This document shows positions 23,983 to 35,033 of a stretch of 64,000 bases of DNA, in pieces (positions within the stretch are counted from its first letter, which is position 1; every line of letters begins with the position of its first letter). The notes beneath the pieces are model-generated. The model worked only from the letters and a program-made list of their open reading frames with translations. It was not told the DNA's origin and searched no databases. The DNA comes from Pararge aegeria (Eukaryota > Arthropoda > Insecta > Lepidoptera > Nymphalidae): assembly GCF_905163445.1 (NCBI RefSeq), contig NC_053200.1:9672001-9736000 (forward strand), given 5' to 3'. The position numbers and the translations under genes were made by a program.

Positions 23983-26034
23983 ATCCAGCATTCAAGTCAT
24001 ATGTGCAGTGGGCTCCAGCCCTCCAGGTTGACCGACACTGCGTTAACAGATTCGTAGTCCGCTCCGCTCCAGAACGCGTCTGCCTGTCATCGGTCCTACG
24101 ACAGACATAGCCCGCCTACCGCCACTTTTACTTGCTTGTTCTTCGAGCTACGATTTCTTCGTTGCGTTAGTTCGCGTTTCACATCCACATTAGCGTAAAT
24201 TTATCATTTTTTTAAGGAGGATCACACGTCAGTCTACCTCATACTGACTGTTTTGCTTAAGATCTTATTATTAAGATACTACTAAGATAAGTTTGTTATA
24301 CCTGTTAAGTAACAATGGGATCTTTGTATAAAAAAAATTATAATAGAGAAATACCTAGTGTGGAATTTTTGGTTTGTGGATAAAAATATTAATCTTGTCC
24401 TACTTATAGATAAAGAAAGTTACTTGTCAAATCGTAAATCAGATTGCATACCTTGTTGTCAAGCTGATGAATACAGTTATCACTACAACCTCACAAAAGT
24501 GGAAATATGTATACTTATTATGTAAGAACGCTTCGAAAAAACCGTGATTTTACAGCACTATTCTATTGATTATTATATGATAAACCTTGACGTCCTTAAA
24601 ATCCAATGATTTTAACTTAACTCTATTTAGAACTAAAGATCTTACTCGTCGAACGTTTTCTCTTTATTTACAACCACAAGTCTTTTTGTTATCAAAGCGA
24701 TCAATAACTAGCAGGCAGCTTAATACCCACATAAGATGAATCGATAGCGCTAAAATGGATAAATTTTTGCATCAGCAATATTAAAATTATACTTTTAAAA
24801 CCCATTCAAATTCAAAAATTCTTTATGGATGTTGGCTTATCACAGGCACTTATGAAGCATTCATACGTATATGTTTACATTATTTTGATTTTTCCGCTGT
24901 GAATTAATATTAAGCTACGAAGTTAGAGCAGTTCATACCCAAGTTTTTTATCGGTAAGTAATCCGTAACATTATAATAGGAATTTTGTAAGCCTACGATT
25001 TATATAAACTTTGAACTTATTGAGAGACATCTCAAAGATTTAATTCGGTAATTTGTTAAATAATTACCCTTGACAGAATAAGCAATTTTATGGAGCCTAG
25101 TAAACTGCACAAAGAGTTTATATTTGCTTCTTATAACAATATTGTTAAAGTCCATTTTCTTTTTAAATTTTGTTATTTTTTTATGGACATAAATAAAATT
25201 TTCATCATCTACTGAGCTGCAACTGAGCACCGTCATTATTTTAACTTCTTTAAATTTATCATTTAATGACTCTCTTGGGCCCATTTTATATATTGCACGA
25301 ACAGCCCTCTTCGGACAAAAAGGCAACTTCATATGAATCCCTATGGATATTTTAATATTTTTGAAATTTAATAATATCTGCAAATAAAAAATTCAGAAAT
25401 TGATCGGTCAGGTCACGTATTTTGATTGGTGACAGGAAATCGTGTGATGGTGTTATCGTCGAAGTAATACAGCGGGGTCACTCATGAGCCGTAACGATGT
25501 AAATAGCAACAACTATAAAATGAAACTAGTAGGTACCGAGATAAGATAGCTACAAATTACAAATAAATTACTTACTCTTTTACCTTGGGGTAAATCTAAA
25601 TAAAGATCGGACATTCTTAGGGACAAATCAGTTACGCGGGAGGTCCTACCCAATGAAACCCCTCGTTCCGTGGCCTGAACACTTATCGGACAGCAACGTG
25701 CCGTTTTGGACTGTATTTCTGCTCCAAGAAGAAAGTTCGTATGGAAAAGTTTAGAGACGACGAAGTTGCGGGGAATCACTAGCAATTAATACATTTTTTA
25801 TTACAATTATCTTATCAATATAGGTTAGAATTTGCTATTCAGATATGTTTAACAAATTATCACAGTACCTATTTCGTTACTTAACCCATATTATATACAT
25901 CATTCATCATTGTCTTATCAATTTTTAAGGTAATAATATCTTAATCCTTATTATTGGTTTGTGGGGTATTCGGATAAAAGTGATTTTTAGATAAAAATAA
26001 AATAGCTACCTTACATTTATGCCCCTACACGTTG

Positions 26035-26272
26035 GCCCTTCACTGCTCTCAATCTCACCTGGTGTTGTCATGATGCAGCCTAAGATGGTAGAGGCCTCTA
26101 GCAGATTATTGCTAGAGGTATGGCAGTTATATTATACTCATAACCCTAAGTGGTTTCTATGCAAATTTTAGATCGTTGGCAGCATGACTTCGTCGGTAAG
26201 GTGGTAACTAGCCAAAACACTTCCACAAACCAGACCAGAAAAAATTTAGATTCCCAAATTGCCTCTCGCACT
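26035..26272 (-). repeat. SINE-B copy lacking its head
   Basis: Shares CAATCTCACCTGGTG, AGATGGTAGAGG, GTGGTAACTAGCCA and CAAATTGCCTCTCGC with the family. A SINE-A copy follows immediately and replaces the tRNA-like head. Confidence 0.65.
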
Positions 26273-26274
26273 TA

Positions 26275-26482
26275 CCCCCTTTCTGAGGCCAAGGCAGTGG
26301 ATAAGATTGCCACAACCAGAAAATGTTTGTGTGATGTTGTTTATCTGTATATTATAAGTTTTTATGTATATTTTTTATAAAAATATTCATCAGTGATCTT
26401 ACCAACCCATAACACAAGCTACGCTTAATTTGGGGCTGGGTGGCGATGTGTGTTTTGCCGTTGAGTTTATTTATTTATTTTT
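26275..26482 (+). repeat. SINE-A copy, degraded, abutting a SINE-B copy
   Basis: Shares TTTCTGAGGCCAAGGC, GTTTATCTGTATATTATAAG, ACACAAGCTACGCTTA and a TTTATTTATT tail with the other copies; the A-box part is lost. Confidence 0.7.
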
Positions 26483-26929
26483 AATATTCCACCGAGAAGA
26501 AAAAAGGAGAAAACTCTGCAGAATGACCTTGAATTGCAACGAAGTGCAATCCAATACCAGTTTAATAGTGCCTACAGTAATTTTAGATTAATGTTATATT
26601 ATTATTGTTAACACAAAATTATCTACTTAACTTATGAAAATATGTGAAAGTTATATTTTATCGGTTCTGTACATGAAAGTAATGCGTGCGATTCACGCGC
26701 ATTTTATCTTGAAATGACGGAATAAAGTTATTTGATTCTAAGAGCGTACGTATTAAATAATCACTCTCTCTAGATACTTACCACAACATTTACAGTAATA
26801 TTCCTATACCAGCGATCTACTGCGTGATGCTAATACAACACTTTAAGAAAGGATTAGCCTCTAGCTTTCAAGGAGACCACATCGTATTAAGGTATCATCA
26901 CAGAATTTAGAACAGACAGAATGTTCATT

Positions 26930-27130
26930 CAGCCATTATGGCATGCAGTGTCCAAAAACAGTAAAAACAGCGGAATGTTGCTAGCTCACAAACTTTTCCC
27001 ATTTTCCCCATTTTATGGTAAACGTTTAGAACATTAGAGGTAAAATAATTACTGGCAACTTGTAAAGTGGAATGGTTTTTGTTGCTTCAATATAAGTCGA
27101 GTACATGATTTCTGTATATATATATATATA
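26930..27130 (+). repeat. MITE-like dispersed repeat (three copies in window)
   Basis: CATTATGGCATGCAGTGTCC, GTTTAGAACATTAGAGGTAA and GTGGAATGGTTTTTGTTGC. Related copies at 41780-42035 (plus, diverged) and 50275-50445 (minus). Terminal repeats not resolved. Confidence 0.4.
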
Positions 27131-27702
27131 TACTCGATTTTGAGAAATTATTATTATTTCAAGGACCTACCTACGTAACTAACGTAAATATACGGTAGCT
27201 ATGGTGTTTCGCTCAAGCGTAACAGTAGGAAGATCTTCCTCCGAGCTGGTGTTTTGAACTCGTGGAAAGAGGTTCAACCATTCGTTTTTGAAAATATATC
27301 GCCCTCATTTGTGAGAACTTCGATAGCACTCGTGGCGCCATCTAGTTTGGTAACTTAGAGACCGCCCCAGTAGCCGTAGACTAAAAATAATATCGTCCAA
27401 ATTTTTATTTGTTTTGCATTTTTTGTTATTTTGAATTTTTTATTATTCAACAAAAGTTATCAGTTTTAATGATAGGAACTACAAGGCCACGAGCTTTCTG
27501 GTATTTTTTATTTAACCCTGTAATAAGTTAGTCTTTTTTATTGCATATAATACCCAAATTCTTTGACTGTCTCTCAAAAAAACACAATCGTCTCACTGCT
27601 ACATTAGTTACTGCGTAAGAGAAGGATAAATCAACAATTTTCACATTTATAATAATTGAATGTATAAGTTTCCCTGATTTCGGTCAATTTCCAAATAGAT
27701 TT

Positions 27703-27895
27703 TCCCACAACCGGATTTTATTTTTGTGCGATATACATGAATGTTTTTTCAGTGTTTGGGTGTTTATCTGTATATTATAAGTATTTATGCATATTATATG
27801 AATAAAAATATGCATCAGCTATCTTAGTATCACAAGCTATGCTTACTTTGGGGCTAGATGGCGATGTGTAGTAGTTGTATATTTATATTATTATA
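27703..27895 (+). repeat. SINE-A copy, 5' truncated
   Basis: Begins inside the B box (TCCCACAACCGG) and continues through the family body TTTGGGTGTTTATCTG and TTACTTTGGGGCTAGATGG. Confidence 0.7.
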
Positions 27896-28798
27896 TTATA
27901 TTAAGTCGTCATTAGGTCCTATCTACTACTACCTATCCAATTGAGACGATGGGCAAACCTCAGAGGCTCAAACCCAAAAACAGCCAGAAAAAACGGTAAT
28001 AGTTTTATTTGGACAGGTAGGTACTTACATACTTACCTGCTTACTTTTTGTACCTAAGAATTCTAAATAATTACAATGCAAACTGATACTCGAAGTTCGA
28101 ACCCAATCTTTAACCTTGGTCAACACGATTGGCATGCGTGGTTGGCGATATAGGTATCTACCCATAGGCAAGACTAATGCAAAACATTCCGCGCTATATT
28201 TTCCGCCATTTCATATATAATATCATTTCATAAAATTGTTTGATTTTCCTCGAGTACAGTTTGAACGCATTCCTAATTATTATTCTTGTCGAAATCGTTA
28301 AATATCAGCTATAAATAAATAAATAAAAAAATGGTATACTTACCAGTAACAAAGCAAAAATAGTCAATATATTCAAAGCCTTATCTATACTAGAAATCAG
28401 TTTTATTATATTATTGTCAATATGGAGAATATCGTCGAATACGTAACACGTACACGTACACGTACACCTTACACACGTAGATATTACTACGTGTGTACGG
28501 TGTTACGTTCCGTCGTCACATGTGAGATTTCTTCACCTCCATTATATATAGGTACAACTACTTAAAATGTAAAGAAGGTACTTGCATGTGATTATATTAC
28601 TATATATTTACTGAAAAATTATTTTTTTAAATTATTATTATTTTGCAAATTTTTTAAATATAAAACAGCCTGAAAAGTAGGAAACTTCGTTCCGGAAATC
28701 TACAGGAAAAGTGACAAGTAGGTACAACAAACATCCTTGAAACACAACAAAACTGTGTTCGGATCGTAGCCCTAAAATACGAATACCGTTATAGTGCA

Positions 28799-28995
28799 AA
28801 TAAATTTATTAGAAATAAATAAATATACTACGACAATACACACACCGCCATCTAGGCCCAAAGCAAGCGTAGCTTGGATGCTAAGACGACAGATGATAAT
28901 TTTTTCAATGAATAATATACATAAACATTCCTGTTCATCACACAAACATTTTCCAGCTGTGGGAATCGAACCCACGGCCTGTGACTCAGAAAGCA
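28799..28995 (-). repeat. SINE-A copy, minus strand
   Basis: Reverse complement of the family: AAATAAATATACTACGACAA tail side, CGCCATCTAGGCCC, GGGAATCGAACCCACGG (inverse B box). The head is truncated. Confidence 0.72.
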
Positions 28996-29064
28996 TATCA
29001 GGAATCATTTATTGGATTGAATTAAATTGAATTGAATTGTGAATCTTTTTTTAAGAGAAACCTT

Positions 29065-29190
29065 TGAATTCAATCTCACCTGGTCGATATGATGATAATA
29101 AATTCTAAGATGTGCTACCATCTTAGAATTTAGGGTGCCTGATCCCTAAACGGTTTCTACGCGGCATCGTTCGGGGACGATTTTTTCATT
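29065..29190 (-). repeat. SINE-B fragment
   Basis: CAATCTCACCTGG, then a private 11-nt inverted repeat (AATTCTAAGAT), then CGGTTTCTACGCGGCATCG. Confidence 0.55.
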
Positions 29191-29207
29191 TATTTATAGT
29201 AATTACC

Positions 29208-29510
29208 GCCTATAAACAGAGCATCAATCAACGACCACAGGGCATGCAAGGAACACGACCTGCAACGTGTCGCCATGTATCCCTGAACTTAAGAACCATG
29301 TGCCTTTAGGTTATTACATCGGCAACCACGCCCTCACCAAAACACAGCAATTTTCCTTGGTGGCAGAAATAAGCAAGACGGTAGTTCCTACTTTCCCCGG
29401 ACGCGCTCTGTTGTGACAGCTCTACTAATATTAAATTGCTTTGCGGCAAATCTTCGCCAGAAGGGTGGTAACATTTCCCCTGCCCCAACACTGCGCCAAG
29501 AAGGTCTAAT
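29208..29510 (+). repeat. Element-D copy
   Basis: CGCCTATAAACAGAGCATC, AGGGCATGCAAGGAACACG, CATCGGCAACCACGCCC, ending near an AGAAGGTCT SINE-B-like head. Missing the first 50 bp. Confidence 0.5.
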
Positions 29511-30053
29511 TAAAATGATTGATATTTTTGCTACTCCAAGTTTTACTATTAACTTTCTCTAACAGTTATAGAGCTAGTATATCTACTTATGTGTGCATAT
29601 ATACAGGTAGGTAATAAACAACTTGTCAAGTTGTGTTTTCCATTAAATCGCATGCCAACATGTAGTGTAAACTTTCTAATTATCTATATCAATCCTAAAT
29701 TCAATAACATGGCACGTTATTCTAATATGATAAATATTAGCTATCCTTGATACGAGTAAGTTTAATTTATTATCAAGCAGGATTCGTCAATATTGCCCGC
29801 ATTAGAGTAGGGTGGCCTATCTAAAACCTTTATATCGCTCTCTCCTTCCTGCGTATGATAAGGGATGTGCCGTGATTGTGTAGTGGTATAGATAAAGAAT
29901 GGTTTGTAACGATTTGAAATCTTTGGAAAATTCGCAGTATAAATAAAAACTAACTAGATACATCTAATAATACCTCTGAGGAAATGGTTATTTTACATTT
30001 TTTTCTTTTAACTTATATTATTACCTACAAGTGTGTTTTTAAAACATAATTTA

Positions 30054-30300
30054 CTAGCTTCCCCGCGTTAGCCTGCGACTTCGTCTTCGTAGACTTCAGA
30101 ATCGGGTCTAAAGCTTCGCTCGTTAACAATTAACAATTTTCCCTCAGCAACTTTCCAATTTTCCTCAAGGAACCGGGATAAAAGGTAGCCTATATTCTTT
30201 TCCATGACAAAGGCGACATGCATGCCAAATTTCATTGAAATCCGTTCAGCCGTTTTTGTGTCATTGAGTAATAAACATCCACACTTTCACATCTACGAGT
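30054..30300 (-). mobile_element. Short Helitron, minus strand
   Basis: The inverse 3' end ACTAGCTTCCCCGCGTTAGC opens it. Interior AACCGGGATAAAAGGTAGCC and CATTGAAATCCGTTCAGCCG. Abuts the next Helitron. Confidence 0.6.
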
Positions 30301-30476
30301 AAATATATAAAAGAAAGTTGTGTTAGTTACACCACTTATAACTCAAGAACGGCTTCACCTATTTTTATGATATTTGATTTTTTGGATTCCTCTTAGACTG
30401 GAATAGGATAACAAGTATGAAAATGAAACATTCAAAAAAAAATTATTCGCGGTACGAAGTTCGCCGGGACAGCTAG
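30301..30476 (+). mobile_element. Short Helitron
   Basis: AAAGAAAGTTGTGTTAGTTA start region; 3' end GCGGTACGAAGTTCGC hairpin, CGGGACAGCTAG, then T. Confidence 0.65.
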
Positions 30477-31004
30477 TTTATAATATTAGTAGAATAATGT
30501 ACTTCTACTCTCTACACTACTACTCTTAACAAAAGCTTAAAGAGCAGTGCAAACCTCGAGTTTTACTTATTTTTGAAATTGTAGGCATGGCAACTAACGT
30601 CATAAACATAAATCCTAATCCACTTCGTGGTATTGCAGTATAAACAATATAAATAGGCGTTGCACGACTGTTTGCTTGCACAGACACACCTCCACAACAA
30701 TCAACATATTTTCCAAAAAATAATAAGTTGAATAAATTGTCGTGCTATTTGAGAAACGTGACGTCACACACGATATGTCTAGAAATAGCTTCTTGTGCAT
30801 ACAAACAAGAATATTAAATTATTTTCAAGATGTAGGTTTATGTAATATCACTTACCCACGTTATATTTATTCAAGTGTGACGTTGATATACGAACTCTGA
30901 AAGTATTTTTACTCGTGTTACTTATTGACGAAGACTTAAAATATCTCACCTGCATCGGCAGGGCTAGCACAAATTATATCCCCCGATTGTATCTCGATTA
31001 TTGG

Positions 31005-31260
31005 AGAAGTTACCCTGAGTAGGGTTTAGCCAGCAGTCCACGCTACATTTCGCAATTAAAACATTATGGAGTGCTCTCAGGCATGCAGGTTTCCTCACGA
31101 TGTTTTCCTTCACCGTTGAAGCAAGAGATATTTTAATTGCTTTAAAACTCGAAAACACTCAAACGCACAAAAGTAAGAGGTGCGTGCGGGGGTTCGAACT
31201 CGGACCCCGATAGTGAAGTCGAAAGGGTAGGTCGACTGCGCTATCACCGCTAACACAAAG
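31005..31260 (-). repeat. SINE-C copy, minus strand
   Basis: Inverse body CATTATGGAGTGCTCTCAGG and CTTCACCGTTGAAGC, inverse B box GGGGTTCGAACTCGGACCCC, inverse A box TCGACTGCGCTATCACCGC. Confidence 0.65.
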
Positions 31261-31505
31261 TTTATTATTGCACGTATATTATTTGGATATTATTTCCACA
31301 CACGTGCCAATGCCAGGAGAGTGCTAGAGGTAAAGATGTGGAATAATATAACATTTTGTCATTTCTACTTATTTTGTCATCTCCGGGGAGAAAAATGTCT
31401 CCTGACCATGCTAGCCATGAAGATTGCAAGACGAGAAGTATTGTCAGGGTGCCATCAGTTGACGACAGTGTGGTGAATACGCAAATGGATCCATTACTCC
31501 CGCCT

Positions 31506-31917
31506 TTACAGGTTCAAAATTCATTTATTTCAAGTAGGCCTAATTTATTGCCTACTTTTGAAACGTTAAGTCAGTCTGTTTGTAGTGACTCTACCACCGG
31601 TTCGGAAGGCAGATTCTACTGAGAATAACCGGCAAGAAACTCAGTAGATTGCTCTTTTCCAACATCATTTTAAAGTTTAACAATCTTTAGAATTTTCCCT
31701 CTTTTGTGAGAGATGAGAGCGGAGTGGCTTGCTTCCAAGCAGCCTTGTTGTTAAGGAATTCATCAATCGTGGAGTAACCACGATTTGATAAATATGTTTT
31801 AATATATTGTTTAAACTTAGGTAAAGGTAGATCTAATATAACCTTCGGTATCATGTTATAAAAGCATACACATACTGAGAAAAGTACAGGAATCCTTTGT
31901 GGGTTTGCGACCCACAA
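31506..31917 (-). mobile_element. LINE 3' end with reverse-transcriptase C-terminal tail
   Basis: The minus-strand frame 31917-31687 ends in FYNMIPKVILDLPLPKFK, YIKTYLSNRGYSTIDEFL and a stop, like the C-terminus of Jockey/CR1-type LINE polyproteins. The 3' UTR (31680-31506) ends CTTGAAATAAATGAATTTTG. Only the last 76 codons are kept; the 5' side is broken by a 30-nt perfect hairpin. Confidence 0.65.
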
Positions 31918-31939
31918 AGGATTCCTGTACTTTTCTCAG
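31875..31939. repeat. Perfect hairpin, 30-nt arms, 5-nt loop
   Basis: Left arm 31875-31904, loop 31905-31909, right arm 31910-31939, no mismatch. The left arm is LINE coding sequence; the right arm is its inverted copy. Confidence 0.95.
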
Positions 31940-32154
31940 ACGATATGCAGATATCACTAATTTATGTCCGTTTCTAGTAAGTCGACTGTTTATATAGACT
32001 TTTTGTTAAGTAAAGATTATATTATTATAATATAATGCGAGGCTACTGTGAGTATAGGCTATTTCTTTAAATTTGGCACGAAGGGATTCGCGTGATCTAA
32101 GTTTATATATCGATTGCACAGCTTTCACCCAAGGGCGTGTTTTTTTTCAAAAAA

Positions 32155-32375
32155 TAATTGTCGGACCAAGCAAATGGAAGTTGAAACCCATCGCCTAGAA
32201 ACAGAGCAACACTTCGAAGGGTATGCGAAGGACACGTATTGCAAAGTGCCGGCCTTTGGCCATCAATCTAAGGCGTAGGTGTTGTCAGACCCCTCAGCAT
32301 TACAGCATTGCAACAACGATGCTTGGGACAAATAAGCCTGGCCGTACTTCCACGGATTAGCTCAGTCACAAAAAG
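32155..32375 (+). repeat. Element-D copy
   Basis: GTCGGACCAAGCAAATGG, CATCGCCTAGAAACAGAGC, AATCTAAGGCGTAGGTG and CACAAAAAGCTCTATTA. Confidence 0.6.
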
Positions 32376-32599
32376 CTCTATTATGAGGTACTGTTTGAAG
32401 GTCTGCCACGTTGGGATTAAAATATTTAATATAGGTATAAAAAGCACTTATCGTTGGTTAGAATTTTTAAACAGAGTACAAAACTATTTATTTTATCAAC
32501 TTGATTTTAGAATTGACGATAGATAGTGTTGCGCTTAAAAGATAAAAATATGTTCTGTGCTTCGGATGCCCAAGGTTAACATTTGGGTGATACTGTTGA

Positions 32600-32805
32600 A
32601 TATAAAATTAATTTCAATTTGAACAATGTAAATGGCTTTTGCTTTAACGGTGAAGAAAACATCTTAAGGAAATAATGTCTGAGAGTTCTCCGTTACGTTC
32701 TCAAGAGCGTGTGGAATCTACCAATCCTCAGTTGGCCAGCGTGATTGACAACTAAGAGTTTAGACCCGCGGCTTGTAGTGATGATGATGACGATAATGAT
32801 GGTGA
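32600..32805 (+). repeat. SINE-C copy, headless
   Basis: TTTAACGGTGAAGAAAACAT, TACCAATCCTCAGTTGGCCA and a (GATGAT)n-like end. Confidence 0.55.
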
Positions 32806-32967
32806 ATACCTACCACCCACCACCTTTTTGCTGCAGTACCCATAAGGTTCAAAACCTACAAACCATTGCATGACGTTTGCAGGCAGACTACACGCATATG
32901 ACTTAGAATAATCTTTACTCTGTACGTACCTACCACGCTATACGACTGGGCATATAATTTTTTTAAT

Positions 32968-33283
32968 TTCACTAGAAATTAGCACTTAACTGCAATCTCA
33001 CCTGGAGGTAAGTGAAGGTTCAGTCTAAGAGTGTAGCGAACTAACCTGCTAGAAATTATAAAAGTTAGGTATATTAAAACCATTTCGTTTTCTTACCGGT
33101 ATGCTTAATCGGTTGGCGGCACGTCTTAGTCTGTAAAGTGGTAACTAGCCTCGTCCGAAGCCTCCGACTAGACCGGACCAGAGAATATTCTAAAATTATT
33201 AATTTCTAAATTTCATCTTCTGGGAATCGAACCCGGGACTTCCCGCATAACATAGCGCTGACCGCTGCGCCAGGGAGGTTGTG
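32968..33283 (-). repeat. SINE-B copy, full length
   Basis: Starts AACTGCAATCTCACCTGG; ends GGGAATCGAACCCGGGAC and GCTGCGCCAGGGAGG. Confidence 0.75.
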
Positions 33284-33969
33284 TAATATAAAGATACAAA
33301 CCTACCTATGAAGATACCAACTCAACATAAACTTTTATTGAATCCGGTTAAATGTTGTGAAAATACTTACGGCAAATTTAAATTTATAATTTCCTGTAAT
33401 AGGTAGTAATTTAACGAGTAGATACTAAAAAATAGAAACCGCCAGACTGTTTGTTGTGTTTGTTTAGGTTAAAGATATAAAGGCGTATGTATTTTCATTA
33501 CAAAAACCTACTTAGGTATATTTGACCTACTACATTATTATGATCGCACCGTGCTAGGTGCACCAAATAAAATCCTTTGTTGGTATTTTGTTTGTATTGT
33601 AAATAAACATATTTTTAATAGCATCTACCTACATACTATTTATCATGTTCTATTATTGAAATGTTCTTTGTAAAATTAAAGATTTTAATGTTTCAAAGAG
33701 CATTTTTCGCATTCCTAGGCTGCCCGCAAACGATCAATATTACCTACCTATTGACAATATTTTTTTTCCCATAATTCATCTCTTCAATACAATTTTATTA
33801 AAATGTTATGATCATAAATCTTACACCCATTATCAACAAAGTATCAGTATTATGCAGAATATTGTCAATAATATTGACTCTGTGTCGGGGAGCCATAAAT
33901 GTAATAAGAAAGCGACATATAGATATTGTTTTAGGTCACAACTCACAATTCGTTGCATGGTTATGAGAG

Positions 33970-34090
33970 TAGGAGCGGGCGAACCGGCTCACCGCGACCG
34001 GTGTGGCCTACGTGACGTCGCCCGCGTGGCACCGAGAGGGGGGTGCCGGACGGCTGGCGCTGCGCACGCATCGCTGTACTTGCAACGCGT
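33970..34090. promoter_or_regulatory. CpG-rich island upstream of FPPS paralog 1
   Basis: About 120 bp rich in G+C and CpG inside very AT-rich DNA. It holds TGACGTCG (34013-34020), a CRE/ATF-like site, and CTACGTGA, an E-box-like site. It could be a distal promoter or a non-coding first exon. No conserved protein is visible in any frame. Confidence 0.25.
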
Positions 34091-34164
34091 GATCTTATCG
34101 ATACTATCCATAATATTTTTACTAAATAAGTAGGTATCTTTTTTATATACAACATACGTACTAT

Positions 34165-34203
34165 GTACTATGTGTGCCAATAAAGGATTGGCGCACATAG
34201 TAC
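34165..34203. repeat. Hairpin, 17-nt arms, one mismatch
   Basis: GTACTATGTGTGCCAAT and ATTGGCGCACATAGTAC around AAAGG. Confidence 0.85.
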
Positions 34204-34319
34204 GCCGTCATGGCAAACGGCTTAGCGCTCTTTTGCGTACGTTCCTCCTCCCTCCGCGACACACATTTTTTAAATCTGTAATAATCATCATAATTATAGT
34301 AAAATAATATATTTATGTT

Positions 34320-34450
34320 ATGAAATCTAAGTTGGCAATGGGCGAGGATATATCTCCGAGACCCGATGGACGATACTAAAATATTAAAATCATGGAATAT
34401 GAAAACCACCGCTTGAGAACCCAGCATTGGTAGGCACACCGCTCGGCTAT
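34320..34450 (+). mobile_element. RTE-type LINE C-terminal remnant
   Basis: The plus-strand frame reads LSWQWARIYLRD, then WNMKTTA, a stop, and EPSIGRHTARLY. This resembles the W-W-A-G-H ... GRP..RW tail of RTE LINE proteins, with decay. Confidence 0.35.
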
Positions 34451-34698
34451 ACAATAGCAGAAAACTGTCTTTACATAATATCAAAATTTAGCTTATAATC
34501 ATCACATTCACCGTGTTTGATCAACAGATGATCATCACGCAGGCCACGGTATAAGCACAATCTACGTTAAATTAGGGAAAAGATGTTATTGATAACGTTA
34601 TCGACGTCGATAGAACGTGTGTAAACATTGCGTTCAGCTCTATCGCTTTATTTTGTGTGAACCGCTGGTACTGGCAAGGAGCAAAACATAACAAAGTA

Positions 34699-34734
34699 TC
34701 AGTCGGTCACAAGTAGTCGTTGTGATTGGGCGTG
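34699..34734 (+). promoter_or_regulatory. Candidate core promoter of FPPS paralog 1 (Inr plus DPE-like)
   Basis: TCAGTC at 34699-34704 matches the arthropod initiator. GGGCGTG begins 27 nt after its A (34701), close to the downstream promoter element RGWCGTG. This would give a 139-nt 5' UTR ending at the ATG. There is no TATA box at -30. Motif match only. Confidence 0.35.
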
Positions 34735-34839
34735 GAAGTGCCTCGCTTTAATTGAAAGTTTTCTCTCATCAATTAAATATTAAAAAACTTACATTTTTAC
34801 AAAAGATTTATTAACGGGCATCCATTTATATTATTCATC

Positions 34840-35033
34840 ATGTTTTCTACAAAGAAAAGTGTAGAGAAATTCCTGCAAATGTATAAAAATGAACTTCGTC
34901 GGCACATTAGCAAGACAACCAGTGTAACTAATTCGGATGCAATGGTACCCAGGCTGGACCAAAGTAACATAACGTTAAATCCGAATGAAGATGCGGGACC
35001 GAAGAGGTTGCTGAAGTTGCAGAAATATCACAG
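34840..35033 (+). CDS. FPPS: FPPS paralog 1, exon 1
   Basis: First ATG in frame after several upstream stops. Encodes MFSTKKSVEKFLQMYKNEL and a Lys/Arg-rich leader of about 65 residues, longer than the leader of the downstream copy. It is basic but not clearly a mitochondrial presequence. Donor CAG|GTCAGT after two bases of a codon (phase 2). Confidence 0.8.

Larger units (their letters stand above)
10362..34698. other. Intergenic region rich in mobile-element remnants
   Basis: No exon with conserved protein features was found on either strand. Apart from the listed repeats, the stretches 11660-14140, 21340-23620 and 24120-26030 show only AT-rich DNA. A Helitron-like remnant (inverse of the GGGGGCGTTAA type) lies near 17095-17225. 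CAATATGGCGGC with its inverse (23250-23277) lies in an otherwise featureless stretch. Confidence 0.6.

Noticed and set aside
27116..27135. (TA)n tract
   Set aside because: Ordinary microsatellite with no associated structure.
28441..28512. CRISPR-like or tandem array (ACGTACACGTACACGTACAC)
   Set aside because: A short microsatellite with an imperfect inverse partner; no spacers, and the genome is eukaryotic.
33961..34198. Overlapping ORFs of 64-93 codons on both strands
   Set aside because: They come from a short GC-rich island with few stops; no conserved motif and all frames open alike.
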